Source: Trichaptum fuscoviolaceum
Lineage: Eukaryota; Basidiomycota; Agaricomycetes; Hymenochaetales; Trichaptaceae
Direction of reading: 5' to 3'
DNA: 64,000 nt
NCBI GenBank assembly: GCA_910574455.1
Contig: CAJSYZ010000002.1
Coordinates: 459,671-523,670, forward strand
Shown here: positions 23,765 to 35,800 of the stretch, one piece after another
How the letters are laid out: each line of letters starts with the position of its first letter
Position numbering within the stretch: the stretch's first letter is position 1
Position numbers and translations under genes: made by a program
Notes under the pieces: generated by a model
Told to the model about the DNA's origin: nothing
The model's database searches: none
What the model saw: only the letters and a program-made list of their open reading frames with translations

Positions 23765-24821
23765 TCAGCAGCGGTATGTAAGGAAAGTTAGAGGTGACAG
23801 CGTGAACATGTAATTTACAGTAATACCTAACTTCTTGAAATAGTCGTCTGGAAAATCCATATTTCTGGCCATGTCATCGATATTGATTCCGTTTGTATAT
23901 TGGATTAGAAACAACAAGTAGCCGTCGTAGTAGCTTGAATAATCACCGGCGGCAACTGTGGCATTTGCAACGAGGTATTTCCACACGGAATGCCTGCAGA
24001 GCCGATAATCCGCCTCTACCGAGATTGCGAGAGCCGAGTACTCAAAGCACGGAGGGTACACGCCAGCGACATTCCATTAGATGAGCCACAGCATTCCCGC
24101 TTTGTCTACCAGGATGTTGCGTGGGTGAAGGTCCATGTGGCACAAGACGAGCGGATGCGTCGCATCGAGGTTGGGAAACGTCGCGATCATGCCCCCGAAC
24201 CGCATGTGGTTGTACGCTCGCTCTCTTGCGGTCGAGCCAGGCGGTCAGCGCTGCGTAGGAGGTGAAAGGGCCGGCGTCAGTTTCGGTTAAGAAGGAGCCC
24301 ATGCATTTGATGGGAATTAGGCGGATACTACGGAGCTCCTGCACATAGCCCGCTAAGGTGTCAATAATGTTGCGCTTGCGTTCCTCATTCAATGAGTCCC
24401 AGAGTTCGATAAGGGTGCAGCCTTCAATATAGACCATGATAATCCAGTAGTACGTTTTGGATGATGATGAAGATGAATAACTAATTGAGCACAGGGAGAA
24501 CGCGGCAGAAGGCGAGAGCTGGAATTGAGGTGTTGTTGCGCACGAGATGCATTGTGTGCGCTCCGCTGGGTCCTCAGGAGAGCTTGGCGACGGCGTCGGG
24601 TGTGATGCGCCAGACTGGGTAGTAGAGAGAGCCGTCCAGAGATGGCAAGTGTCCGACGTGCCATTCTGGATCAGGGCGAGCGCAGTCTATCAAGCAGTAC
24701 GACTCCTCGTCGGATAGACTGTCGATCGAGCTGCAAAGCTCGAGTATAAGTAGGCCGTTGACTCGTAAGGAAGAGGTGTTGCTTACTTTGTTCGCTCGAT
24801 TGTTCTACTGGTGTTCTCCAT
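23765..24821 (-). pseudogene. APH-family phosphotransferase pseudogene (copy 1)
   Basis: Exon 1 starts at the ATG at 24821 and splices at 24786 (GTAAGC). Downstream blocks read LSDEE, VGHLPSLDGSLYYPVWRIT, LVRNNTSIP, YYWIIM.YIEGCTLIEL, CHMDLHPRNILVDKAG and YPPCFEYSALAIS, the order of the fungal APH (aminoglycoside phosphotransferase-like kinase) fold: N-lobe, Brenner HxDxxxxN motif, then the IDW block. Two lesions are clear: an apparent 4-bp insertion near 24215 shifts the frame, and a TAA at 24079-24077 replaces the Asp of the usual I-D-W metal-binding motif. Its 5' end faces the plus-strand sirtuin remnant at 25.1 kb. An intact relative lies at 63163-63855. Confidence 0.7.
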
Positions 24822-25111
24822 AAATATAAATGTACAAGGAGAGAAATAACGATCCGAGTTCGTGCCAGTAAACACAAGTAGATGGTGGGTTTTATACAAG
24901 TTCAGTAGTAGACAGAAGCAAGATTCAAGTTTGTGACGAGCTTGGGCACTCAGGCGCTGTGACGTTACGCAGACGTCACGCGTCAAGTCGCGTCGCGTCG
25001 CGTCTCTTCATCCTCGATCACCAACACCAGGGACAACTTCAATTCTTAAGCCAGGCAACCCACCCACCCTCTCTGATCACACATTGCACGCTACCATTAT
25101 AATAGAAACCT

Positions 25112-25829
25112 AAAACAAAGTGGCCATTCGGGCTCCTCAACCATCAAACGACCTGGATGCACTCTGCGCCACCTACGCAGCCAGCAAAACCCCACAACCT
25201 ACCGTGGGGCAAATGGGCAGTGGCTCACTATCGTCTGGCGTTTCCGGTTTCGCTCATACGAGCTGACCCGTAACTCAGTTATCTGATTGCAGAATCCCAG
25301 GGCAGTCCCCTCGCTCAGTGCCTTCAAAGACAATCCCCACCGGGTCTGGGCGTGTTATCACCCAAAACGCGATTAGTGAGTCACCTTACTTCACGCAGAG
25401 GAATTGACGTTTGATCTAGTTATACTATAGGTGCATGTGGGGCAGCCGAACGCGGCTTACTACGCGCTTGCATCTCTGTCTCGCCCGTCCATCCGCGCCC
25501 AAATCTTCACGAATCTCGTGCAGAAAAACAAGCCTCCGCTGTACGTCGCACGGAACTTTAACCTCGTAGCTCTGTTGGCGCACCGAAGCCTCCTCCGACC
25601 ACCTCTATGCGAGCGCGCAACGAGGTGCATGCATGCCTCGTTGAGATATAGGGGTCGTCCTACTGCGTTACGTGTACGCAGTGCAAGTACATGAAGAACA
25701 CTGCAGAGACGCCTTTGTCACACAACTTCAACGAGGCTGTACTAGAAGGGGCCAAGAATGGCGAGGAGCACATCGCCGTCCAGCAAAATCCACGATGCGG
25801 GGGATGACCAGCATGGTCGGGATTGAACA
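25112..25829 (+). pseudogene. SIRT5-like sirtuin remnant (plus-strand copy 1)
   Basis: It starts like the intact sirtuin at 46 kb ([10 protein letters not shown]) and continues TYRGANGQWLT, then QPNAAYYALASLSRPSIRAQ, NLVQKNKPPLYVARNFN, and ends near GMTSMVGIEQ. The [10 protein letters not shown] nucleotide-binding motif between the first two blocks is missing. Several frameshifts follow. It ends where the converging Crinkler-like kinase gene ends (about 25830), so that junction is a rearrangement breakpoint. Divergent from the APH pseudogene; the same divergent pair recurs at 30.4-31.7 kb. Confidence 0.7.
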
Positions 25830-25830
25830 A

Positions 25831-28492
25831 CTATGTAACAGGATTACGATTACGTACAATATCAAATTCATTTTTGTACTCCTCGATCTCCTTTAGTGCG
25901 TCCTGAATTCGCAAACGCTTCCGCGGATCTTCGTTCATTAATTTTCTGCTGAGACTTAGCAAGAAGCCGCGGTGCTTGTGATCAGGGCGGAGTCCACAAA
26001 GCTCGTCGACTATCTTCCCGGCTGCCCATACGTCGGCCAGAAATGGGCTGTACGCCTTTCGGCCGACTTCAGGTGCAGTACAGCCCTTCGTTCCTCGGAA
26101 ACCACGAACCATCGCTTTCTCTTTTTCCAGGATCACAGACAAATCGTAGTCGACGATCCATACTCTCGCGGAATCGTCGACTAGAACATGGGAAGACTTC
26201 AGGTCCATGTGTGCAACGCGTTTGGAGTGCAAAAAAGCGACGCCTTCCAGAAGTTGCTGTGCAATCGACAGGAGATCCCGCGTCAAATACTTGTGATACC
26301 GCACAGGATCGCCAAGGTACGGAGTTATCATGAGTGCGCCTTTCTCGATATGCGGAAACTTGGCTTTTGGGGGCGTGTGATTTAGCGGAGATTCTTGAAA
26401 GCTCAAGAGATATTTGAGGATATCAACTTCATCGTCTCGGCCTGGGCGTAGATATTTCACGACATAGCGCTCCCCTCCCGGCATGAAGATATCACCCACA
26501 TGCCATCTCTAAATGCGAGTCAGAAGACAAAATATAACGGTAAAACTAAACTTCCTCACATTGACATCTTGGAAAATCTCGTTACAAAACCCGAGGTGTT
26601 TCAACACTTCCTGAATGTCTTGCCGATGAACGAGGGGGTTCTTCTCGGAAATGGACTTAGCTGATGACGTTGACTCCGCTGACGAGGACGAGTCCACGCT
26701 GATATCGTCCGAGATCTGAGCGATAAGATGGACGTAATCATCTCTAAGACTCTTTGGGATCGTTTCATCGAACACAAAAAGGGTCGTAAATGGGTCCGCG
26801 ATCTCCTCAAGGGCTTTGTCTTCATCTGGAGCTAGTTTCACACCTGTCACAATATCTTCAATCCGCCACATTTGAGGATCTTTGACCTTCGTAAAGGAGA
26901 TCAGTTTATAGAGTATAGCAGAATTTCCTTAGGAGCACCCTCACCTTCCACAATTTGATCTTATCGTAATCCATATCGTACTTTCCCATCGTTAAAACAT
27001 CTCTCATCGCAGCACTTGCTAGGACGTAGTGCTCGATATCAAGTCGGCAAGTCGCATTCGAGCCAGCAATACTGCACCAGGCGAAGTATTTCTAATATAA
27101 AATCGAATACTCACTTGGCTGTATTTAAAAAGGTAGGAAGCACTTACAGGAACATATTTCTTAATTGAAATGCTGCCATCGTAGAGCCTTATTACAAGCT
27201 GAAGGTGACTCTCGTACACCTCCTTTCCAAGCTCCGCTTCCACGGAGTCTAAAAGTGATACGGGTCTCGCAATCTCTAGAAGACGCTCCTGTTCGTATGG
27301 AATTACCGGAGCTGGAGAATCATCGCTAATCGGCCACATCTTGGGGTCTTGGATCTGTTGGAGGATGAGGAGTTGATAGAGTAAATATGTGTGTATTTCA
27401 TACCACGAGGGTCTGTCTTTTTATCTCATGAAATCCTGAAATCAGTCTTATTTCCGGATTCATGTCTTCAACAAGCTCGCAGCCGTTGATGTTGATTTGA
27501 AACAACCGCGTTCTTCCGGCAACAGCGCACCAGACGAGACGCCTTTCAGCCTGTTTTTCCTAATCAATATAGCTCATTTTGAGATTGTTGATTCATTGAC
27601 TTACGGTTGAGGATAATACCGGCAGCATGGTCTCTGCTGATGGAGTGGTGACAATAAAACAGACGTTCTCTTTCAAAGTCGTCTCGTCAAATATAGCAGA
27701 CGGATCAAAGGATGTATTAGAACCGAGCGGATCCGCTAGCGACAAAAGGGAATCCTGATCTTTCGGAAAGGGTTTGGTACGAATTTTGTCATTCAATGAG
27801 CAATGGGCTGGAGAGTCGCGTGGGGATTTTATCTTGTGAGCCGTCAGAGAGTGCTGTGACATGACAGCAGGGTAATCCACGCACCTTCCATACATCTTGA
27901 ACATCTACTTTTGAGAAATACAGAATTGTCTTCTTCAGTTCCCCTATATTCTTAGACATCGAGACCTGAACCTGAAAGATCCGATTCTGTCCTGAGATAC
28001 CACACCAGATATACAGGTTCTTCGGCTGAGAGAGTGTGGTCAGCTAATTGTACATATGTAGCGAAGTAGCTTACCTGTACAAAGACAGACGAGAAACGAT
28101 CTCTCATGTCTCTAATCCGAAGTATAAACTCGATGCCGTGTTCGGTGATTGGCCTTTCGAGTACCGTGGTAAGCGCTTTATGAGGAAATAGCAGATCTGC
28201 AGCCTTTCGTAGGTCCTCATCGTCCGACGGAAGTAGCCAAGAGCTGTTCTGACTATTTGCAAGCCAGTCATTCGGGTCCTTAGTCTATAGGACAAGGCAT
28301 CAGTTTTTTTCACCTACTATTCTCTGAACACTTTACCCTCCATATCTCTGCTCGAAGGAGAGGAATCTTCTTTTTGGATGCGTCAACGATGGCTTTCCCT
28401 AGGTCGTAGACGTGTTCACATTCGCTGATGTCGACTCGAAGTACTTTATCCAGTTCGGAAATGGCACACCAAGCAAGGCATCCGGCCGTCAT
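25831..28492 (-). CDS. Four-header Crinkler-like protein with kinase domain (copy A)
   Basis: Proposed exons: 28492-28337, 28284-28075, 28025-27885, 27832-27605, 27550-27404, 27354-27148, 27091-26945, 26886-26560 and 26508-25831. All introns are 49-58 bp and phase 0. Exons 1, 3, 5 and 7 (47-52 codons) each encode a ubiquitin-like Crinkler (CRN) header start (e.g. LAWCAISELDKVLRVDISEC, RLVWCAVAGRTRLFQININ) and end at a conserved W/V. Exons 2, 4, 6 and 8 each open with a K-D-P-x-x-W-type motif and continue as the second half of a header. Exon 9 is a kinase domain: YVVKYL (Lys), EVDILKYL (Glu), HMDLKSSHVLV, DYDLS, APE. The catalytic-loop Asn is His and DFG is DYD, so activity is uncertain. The gene ends at a breakpoint and lacks the C-terminal domain of copy B. 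CRN-type proteins are known as secreted or intracellular effectors; the role here is unknown. Confidence 0.75.
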
Positions 28493-29423
28493 AGCTACTT
28501 GAGCAACTGATACAGATAGAGAGGAAGCAGTCGCCCAAATGATTTGTGCTGTAGTTCAACCTTTTAATCATGTGGAGGATGAAATGAAGAGCCTGCTAGT
28601 GTGTCCGATGCGATAGGCACGTACTCGTAAAGTGCCGCGTATCCCTGGACGCGTCCCTGCCACCGTAACAATGGAGCGCTATGATGTAAACGGCATGCAC
28701 GAAGCCATACCATATCCCAAATCTGAAGATCTGCATTTGAAAGCTAGCAGATATTTGTAGTTCTCCTATTCATATTAGTGTACCGATGTATTGAATGTCA
28801 CGGCTGCACATATCTGCTTATCTATCCCTGTCTTTAGCAGATAAATGCATACGGCTGAGAAACGTATAAGCGACAAGCATACAGTTCTGTGTATTAGTGC
28901 AAGGGAAAAGAGAATTTGTTAAGTGATGCAAACATGAGTGAGTCCTGAAAAGGCGGATCTAGGTCTTGCCATAATATGGTCATTCGTCGGCTGAGAGCCT
29001 TTCCATTGCCTCATGTGTTAATACAAAGACCCAGATGCGATCCGACTGCTCATCTGCTTGAACTGATACGAGGATAGTACTTGTTGAATATTTGCACTAT
29101 CTGATAAAGATCAACCGATTGTGACAAGGGAGTAGGGCAACAGAATTTACCATGCAGTAAGGGCGAGCGCACGTGCATGCGTGTGGATTCGGCACTTCAT
29201 CTTGATCGTTGAACGGGTTCATTGGTGTCAAAAGCCAAAGCCGACGTTTCGGGAAGCTTTTAGAGTGAATACAATGAGCAGCAGACAGGAGGATTGCGAG
29301 GAGCCTTGATCTTTGAAAGTGATGTGTACAGAAAGCCCTGCATTCGAGAACGTTTCTACATATTCACTAATGAGCTCTAGTAAAGCAGAAAGCTAGCACA
29401 TATGACATACATTTACGACATAA
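28493..29423. other. Intergenic, paralogous to 38.9-39.6 and 43.36-43.44 kb
   Basis: No gene. The right two thirds resemble the sequence on both sides of the Mutator-like element, so this is the uninterrupted duplicate. From about 29220 it is homologous to 44625 onward. Confidence 0.6.
29145..29153. other. Empty target site (ATTTACCAT) for the Mutator-like element
   Basis: The paralogous position in the other duplicate carries ATTTACCAT on both sides of the element at 39605-43355. Here it occurs once, with matching flanks (ATCAACCGA...AGAATTTACCATGCAGTA...GTGCATGCGTG). Confidence 0.85.
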
Positions 29424-30407
29424 CTATGCCGTCCCAGCAACCATTTGCTTGGCACGCTCCAGTAATGCGGGGACGGTCTCTTCACAGGGACCATAGAAGA
29501 CAAAATCCGCCTTGTCATCGCCCTGAGAAGGCGCCAAGTTGAACACGGCGACCTTGCCGCAATTCTTCTTGACGGTCGCGGCGTATGATGCTGCGGGGTG
29601 GACCTGCGAAGAGAAGCAATCAGAAGGAACGAGCTGACGGAACGAGCGAGCGACGCACAAGAGAGCTTGTCCCAACAACGAGGAGCACATCGACTTTCGT
29701 GAGGATACGCGAGATCTCGCCCTGGCCATCGGGTATCTCTCCGAACCATACAACACCGGGGCGAAGCAGCCCGCCACACTGCCCATACCTGCTCTTTTAT
29801 TTACTCAACTACTCGGAAAAGACAAGATGAATGCTGTACCTGTTCGACCCCGACCATTCTGGACCCCCGCATCGTGGAAGTCGCTCCACGGCAATCCGCT
29901 CGTCCCAGTTCTTGGCCCTTTCGATCACAACCTTGTCGCTGAAAATGGGTGCCAAAGGTGTCTCCGCAGTAGTCTTCACGCATTTGCACTGCGTACAAGT
30001 GACGCGATAGCACGACCCGTGCATCTCAATGAGGCAAGCATGCACCTCGTTGCGTTCGTCAGCGTCGAGTTTATCATCGGGAGAAGCGGCCTTGTCCAGC
30101 GTTTCTTCGAGAGCTCGTCGACAGAGCCCATCGAAATTCATCGTAGCGTACAGTGGTGAATTTTCTTTTTGAACGGGATCGGGGAAGATTTGAGCACGGA
30201 TAGACGGGAGAGATAGTGATGCCAGCACGAAATGTGCAGCATTCGGCTTCGCCTCTATGCACCTACAATGTACTAGATCAGCGCTTCAACTCCAAAGCCT
30301 ACGGAATGGTACGCACTGGTCACGTTTAGGAAGATAGAACGTCCAGACCCGACCGGGATTATCTTTTAAAAGCTTGGAGAGAGGCAACTTCCTCAGGCTT
30401 GGGACTC
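29424..30407 (-). pseudogene. SIRT5-like sirtuin copy A, exon 1 lost
   Basis: Exons 2-5 match the intact gene at 44831-46033 and the last two are identical in translation over 120 residues. Exon 1, with the GAGxS motif, is missing and is replaced by the 5' part of an APH gene on the same strand. Exon 2 carries an extra base in CTTTTAAAAGAT (near 30365), which creates a stop. The NAD-site block reads TMNFDG instead of TQNFDG. It therefore cannot make an active sirtuin. Confidence 0.8.
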
Positions 30408-30623
30408 TGCAATTAGATAACTGAGATAATAGTGAGCGCCGTCCAGGGATGGGATATGACCGACGCGTCGTCCGGAATCAGGACAGACACTACCTATCAA
30501 GCGGTACAACTCCTCGTCAGATAGACTGTCGGACGACAAAAGCGCAAGTATAAGTAGACTGTTAAAGTAATGATAAGGTGCTGCTTACTTTGCTCCCTCA
30601 AGGGTTCTACGGGTGTCCTCCAT
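30408..30623 (-). pseudogene. APH-kinase 5' fragment fused to sirtuin copy A
   Basis: The ATG at 30623 begins a 35-nt exon ending in a GTAAGC donor, exactly as in the APH pseudogene at 24821. LSDEELYRLIG and VGHIPSLDGAHYY follow. The sequence then runs straight into the intron acceptor and exon 2 of sirtuin copy A. This is a chimera created by rearrangement in or near an intron. Confidence 0.65.
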
Positions 30624-30940
30624 AAATATCAATGTTAGAGAGGAGAAGTAACGAACCGAATGCGTGGTAAGCATAAGCAGATGGTGGTTTTTATTCAAGT
30701 TGAACTAGTACAAGCGAATTCATGACATGTGCGATCCTGAAATTTGAACCGTGAGCGTCCGTGTCACGCCGAAGACGTCACGCGTCAACTTGAAGGAAGG
30801 CTCTCAGGCTTCATCCTTGACCACCAACACCAATGACACCACCCACCCCCTCTCAGAGCACACTGTGTACTCTCTCTAAGTCTGCACGCCGCCATGAATT
30901 GTAAGTCCCGAACAAAGTAGTTATTCGGACTCCTTAAGCG

Positions 30941-31727
30941 TCAGACAACCTGGATGCACTCTGCGCTATTTACACAGCCAGCAAAAACCCCGGAGTCATC
31001 GCCGGTACCGGCCTCAGCGCTACGTCCGGAATCACAACCCAGTTATCTGATTGCAGTATCCCTTGGAATCCACCTCGCTCTGAGCTTTCAAAGACGGTCC
31101 CGGCTGGCCCTGGGTCTGGGCGAATTATCATCCTGATTGCGACCAGTGCGTACCATTCCGTAGGCTACAGCGTCAGCGTCAACGTGTTGATCTACTACTA
31201 TTCTACAGGTGCATACTAGTGTAGCCAGAGGCTGCACTACGCGCTCGCATCGTTGCCTCTCCCGACCACCCACTCTCAGATCTTCCCCAATCCGGTGCAG
31301 AAAGACAAGCCGCCGCTGTTCGTGGCGCAGAAGTGGGCGAGCATTCGACGCGGTCGCGCGCCTCGTTAAGATGCACGGCTTGTGCTAGCGCGTCGTGTGT
31401 ACGCAATGCGCACGCGCCAAGGCCACCGCAGAAACCCCTTTGACACGGATCTTCACATTCTAGGCTCCTCTCGAGCGCGCGCAGGGAGCGCATAGCCGTT
31501 GGCGCAGTTCCAGCAATGAGTGACGGGGGGGGGGGGGGGGGAAGGTACGGAATGGGCGGGGTCGAAGTCGAACAGGTGTGTACGGTATGGTGTTCATCGT
31601 CCATCGATCATTTCGTAGTCTGTTCAACTTCGCGCTCGCGCAGGATGACGACAAGGTGGACTTCGTTTTCTACATGCCATGTGTGGAGTTGGTTTCTGAG
31701 TTGTTGGAGCGTGCTAGGCAACTGGTT
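30941..31727 (+). pseudogene. SIRT5-like sirtuin remnant (plus-strand copy 2)
   Basis: Blocks in order: DNLDALCAIYTASKNPGV, AGTGLSATSGITTQ (GAGxS region with A to T), ALASLPLPTTHSQIFPNPVQ, KDKPPLFVAQKW, and after a gap containing a G17 run the C-terminus VDFVFYMPC..VSELLERARQLV with a stop at about 31727. The middle catalytic part (HG and zinc Cys) is largely gone. It is the partner of the APH fragment in a second copy of the APH/sirtuin divergent pair. Confidence 0.7.
31525..31541 (+). repeat. G17 homopolymer
   Basis: A run of 17 consecutive G inside the plus-strand sirtuin remnant. Length may be affected by sequencing or assembly. Confidence 0.85.
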
Positions 31728-32845
31728 TAGCATAGGTACGTATATAGATCGTAAATGTGTGTTCAGACGTGCTATAGTCATCGTCGTGCATTGGTCCGAG
31801 TCGCAGCTTGAGGACTTCCGAGTCGATCTCCTTATTGCCGGTTTCAGCTTGCTTCTGTTTGTTTCTACGACCTGTAAGCTCATCATTTATTTCAGATAAT
31901 TATTTATCCTATTCGCTATGAAAAGCAAGCACTTGTGCGGCCGGGGACGCACTTCTCTCTGGCAAAAATCAGTTGCTCAGGGCCCCTGCATTTACAGAGC
32001 TCAATCGCAATCGTACCTCGTACAGTGTGCAGTGTACTGGGTCATGCTCACGCAACTTGAATGTAAATCCTTGCAGAATTGCGAAGCAAACGCTGCCATG
32101 AATTACTCTGAATGTGAGGTGCTTAACATACCAGTGAGTCTACGGTAATGCGGGGCGTCCATTAATAGTGGACTTTGACTATTACGAAAGTTTATATACA
32201 ATTGTGCTTAATTACCAACGACTTGATTCAAGGCAGGCCCAGGCTGGAAAGATACGTGCTTTAATTATTGCCAGAGCTTGTTGCTCATGGTTTTACATAC
32301 TCGTATAATTCAGCAGGACTTACAACTTGAAGGTGAGTCTCCTCCGCTCCTAAGTACTTACCTCAGGCTTCAATGCGTTCTCAGGTCGACCCACGTCGTG
32401 ATCACAGGCGTGTGTAAACTTAAATGTCGATGGCGCACAGGCCGACACGTCCTTATGTGTTCCACGGCAATTTGAGGACCTTTTGCTCGCTCTGTCCCGT
32501 CTGGCTCCTAGTGATCACACCATTGTCGATCTCACTACTATCTGATAATCTCTTCGGACTGATATTAATCTATCTTTCATTCCGGGTCATCTGTGCGACG
32601 ATCCATTTTAGTGTGACTTGCCAGCTGACTCTCTCGATATTATTGAAGCTCATAGATTCAACTTTGGAAAACAAGAAGTGTATTCCCATGATGTAGCGAA
32701 GAAAACAGTGGTGTGTACATTTATGAGAGAACTTTGAAATTCGGCACACTTATCAACTTCAGTCCGTAGTTTCCTCCTCGACAGCTTCAAGCTTAGGTTC
32801 CTTGCTCGTCTTATTCTTGCTCATCTGCCTACTTCTCAAGTTCCT
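31728..32845. other. No gene recognised
   Basis: AT-rich DNA without a convincing reading frame between the sirtuin remnant and the 3' end of the Crinkler-like gene copy B. Confidence 0.4.
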
Positions 32846-35800
32846 TTAAACCTTCCGCGATGAGTTGAGCGATTGCAACTTCCGTCCTGCAGCAGTAAGC
32901 AAATCCAGCCTCTCCCTACCATCCTTTTTCAGCCGAAATGTTTGTATATACGCCACGTAGTTGTACATTTGCAGCAACAATTTGCGTCCGTGGACAGCGT
33001 CCTTGAGGTCAAAAACATCCTTCAAAATGTCAATCTTGAAAGGGTCATCAGTAATAAACAAATGTTCATCAAACGGGAAAAGTAAGCTCACTTGCACTTC
33101 TCCAGATTCTGTTACTCTCCTATGCATGAGATAACGCCTTGCCGTATTATCTGTGTCTAGGTATATGGCCATCAATACAAGACCTTTGTCTCCTTGGATG
33201 ATCTCCGATCCGATTGCCAAAATAGCAATGACCTGGACGAGCATCCGATATTCATCGGAATTGTGAATCGGGTCGGACACCACCTCACCGACTATCACCG
33301 GGAAGATGCTCTGCAGATCCAGCCGAAAGTCACTTTTCGGATTGTACGACTTGATATCTTCAGTTCCTCCGTCCCGCTTTTTGAGATATATGGTAAAACC
33401 CCACGTATGTTCCCTAATATCAACAAGATGATTTAAGTTCGTTAAAGTCAATCACCGGAATTCTAACAATTGCTCACACCCAATATTGTCCCGTTGGGTT
33501 CCCTTTGTCATCGAGATCACTCCTGAGGAACGTCTCACAGGGTGGACGTACAAAACGGGTCGTGAAAGAGGCAGAAAGATCATCAGAATTGCGCTTTGTG
33601 ACCGTGAGTTTGGAATCAGCAAACGCAGCTCTGCTGAACGTTCTAATAGAGGCAAAGGTCTCGAATTCCTCTGACAGTAGTGTTGTTGGCAGCGGCAGTA
33701 TAGTCTGCCATTGCCAGGTGGCAGAGGTGGCAAATGTCAAACGGCAGACCTTCAAAGAAAATTAGGGTGGCAGAACAAGCTTACAAATATGACTAATCTT
33801 CCATATTTGGTAGGTAAACAACGCTTATATTGCAAACACTTATTACTTTAAGTCCTAGAGCTACATTATCTTACCTTTACAGGAATAATATAATTGCCAA
33901 TTCTGTGAGAAAGCTGTCTGTTAACTAAATCTCAGGTAAAAGGAGAAAATAAGGCTAATAATTACTTTATATGGCAGTATAACATAAACTAGTCTGCCAC
34001 CTATTTACTGCCACTGGCAAACGAAGGTTTGCCATTTGCCTGGCAGACCAACCTCGAATTTGATCTGCCAACAACACTATCTGACAGTCTTGATGGAATG
34101 TCCAATTTACTGGCATTAGATTTCGGCCGGGGGGCGGCAGGCCCGGTACGGCTGCCTGAAGCCTTAGTTTGATGGGGAGGGATGACACTATGTTTTAAGA
34201 TTACGGATAATCTCGAATCCACTTTTGTACTCCTCTATTTGCTTTAGTGCCTCCTGAAGTCGCAATCGCTTCAGCGGTTCTTTTTTCATCATATTTTTGC
34301 CGAGACTTAGCAAGAAGTCGCGATCCTTGTGATCAGGGCAGAGGCTGCAGAGCTCGCCCACTATCTTACCTATTGCCCAAACGTCGGCCAACAGCGGACT
34401 GTACGCCTTTCGCCCGACTTCAGGCGCAGTACAGCCTTTCGTCCCTCGGAACCCAGTGACCCTCTCTTCATCATCTTCCAGTATTGTCGACAGGTCATAA
34501 TCAACAATCCATAGCCTTGCTAGGTCGTCGACTAAAACGTGGCATGCCTTCAGGTCCATGTGAGCAACGCGCTTGGAGTGCAAGAAGGTAACACCTTCAA
34601 GGAGTTGCTGTACAATCGATAGGAGATCCCGCATCAAGCACTTGTAACGCCGCACAGGAACGCCAAGGTACGGGGTTATCATGAGTGCGCCTTTATCGAT
34701 ACGCGGAAACATGGCTTCTGGAGGTGTGCGATTTTGCGGAGTTCTTCGAAATCTCAAGAGATATTTCAGTATATCGACTTCGTCTTCCCGTCCTGGACGT
34801 AGATACTTGACGACATAGTGCCCCTCTTCGAAGGTAAAGATATCACCCACGTGCCATCTCTTTATGTGTGTTAGATGACAAAATGGAACGGCGGAACTAT
34901 AATGCCTCACATTGACATCTTGGAAAATCTCATCACGAAATCCAAGGCTTTTCAAAGCTTCCCGAATGTCTTGTCGATGAACGAGGGGGTTCTTCTCGAA
35001 ATCGGACTTAACTGACGATGTGGATTGCACTGACGACGACGAGTCTGCGCTAATATCGTCTGAGATCTGAGCGATAAGATAGATGCATCCATCGCCGAGA
35101 TTCTGAGGAGCCTTCTCATCCAACATCAAATAGGTCGTAAATGGGTCCGCAATCTCCTCAAGGGCTTCATCTTCATCCGGGACTGGTTTAACGCCTGTCA
35201 CGATATCTTCAATCCGCCACATCTGTGGATCTTTGACCTTCGTAAAGGAGATCAGACTAAAGCGCAGCAGAGTTTCCTTCCGAGTACACAGACCTTCCAA
35301 ATATTGATTTCATCATAGCTTCCATCGTACTTTCCCATCGTTAGAATATCTCCCTTCATAGCGGATGCCTGAATGTAGTGCTCGACATTAAGTCGAAAAA
35401 TGGCACTTGAGCCAGCAATACCACACCAGACGAAGTGTTTCTGCCATGAAATCGATCGATCAATTGGCTGATTTTTAGAAAAAAAGTATTAGGAAGCACT
35501 TACAGGAACATGCTTCTTCTTTCTAATAGAGCTATCGTAGAGCCTCATTACCAGCTGAAGGTGACTCTCGTACACCTCCTTTCCAAGCTCCGCTTCCACA
35601 GAGTCTGAAAGCAATAGGGGTTTTGCGATCTCTAGAAGACGCTCCTGGTCGTTGGGGATCTCCGGAGGGGGTGAATCATCGCTAATCGGCCACATCAGGG
35701 GGTCTCGGATCTGTAGGAGGATGAGCAGAAGATAGAGTATGAATGACTATTACATACCATGAGAGTCTGTCTTTTCAGCTCACTAACGCCTGAGATGCGT

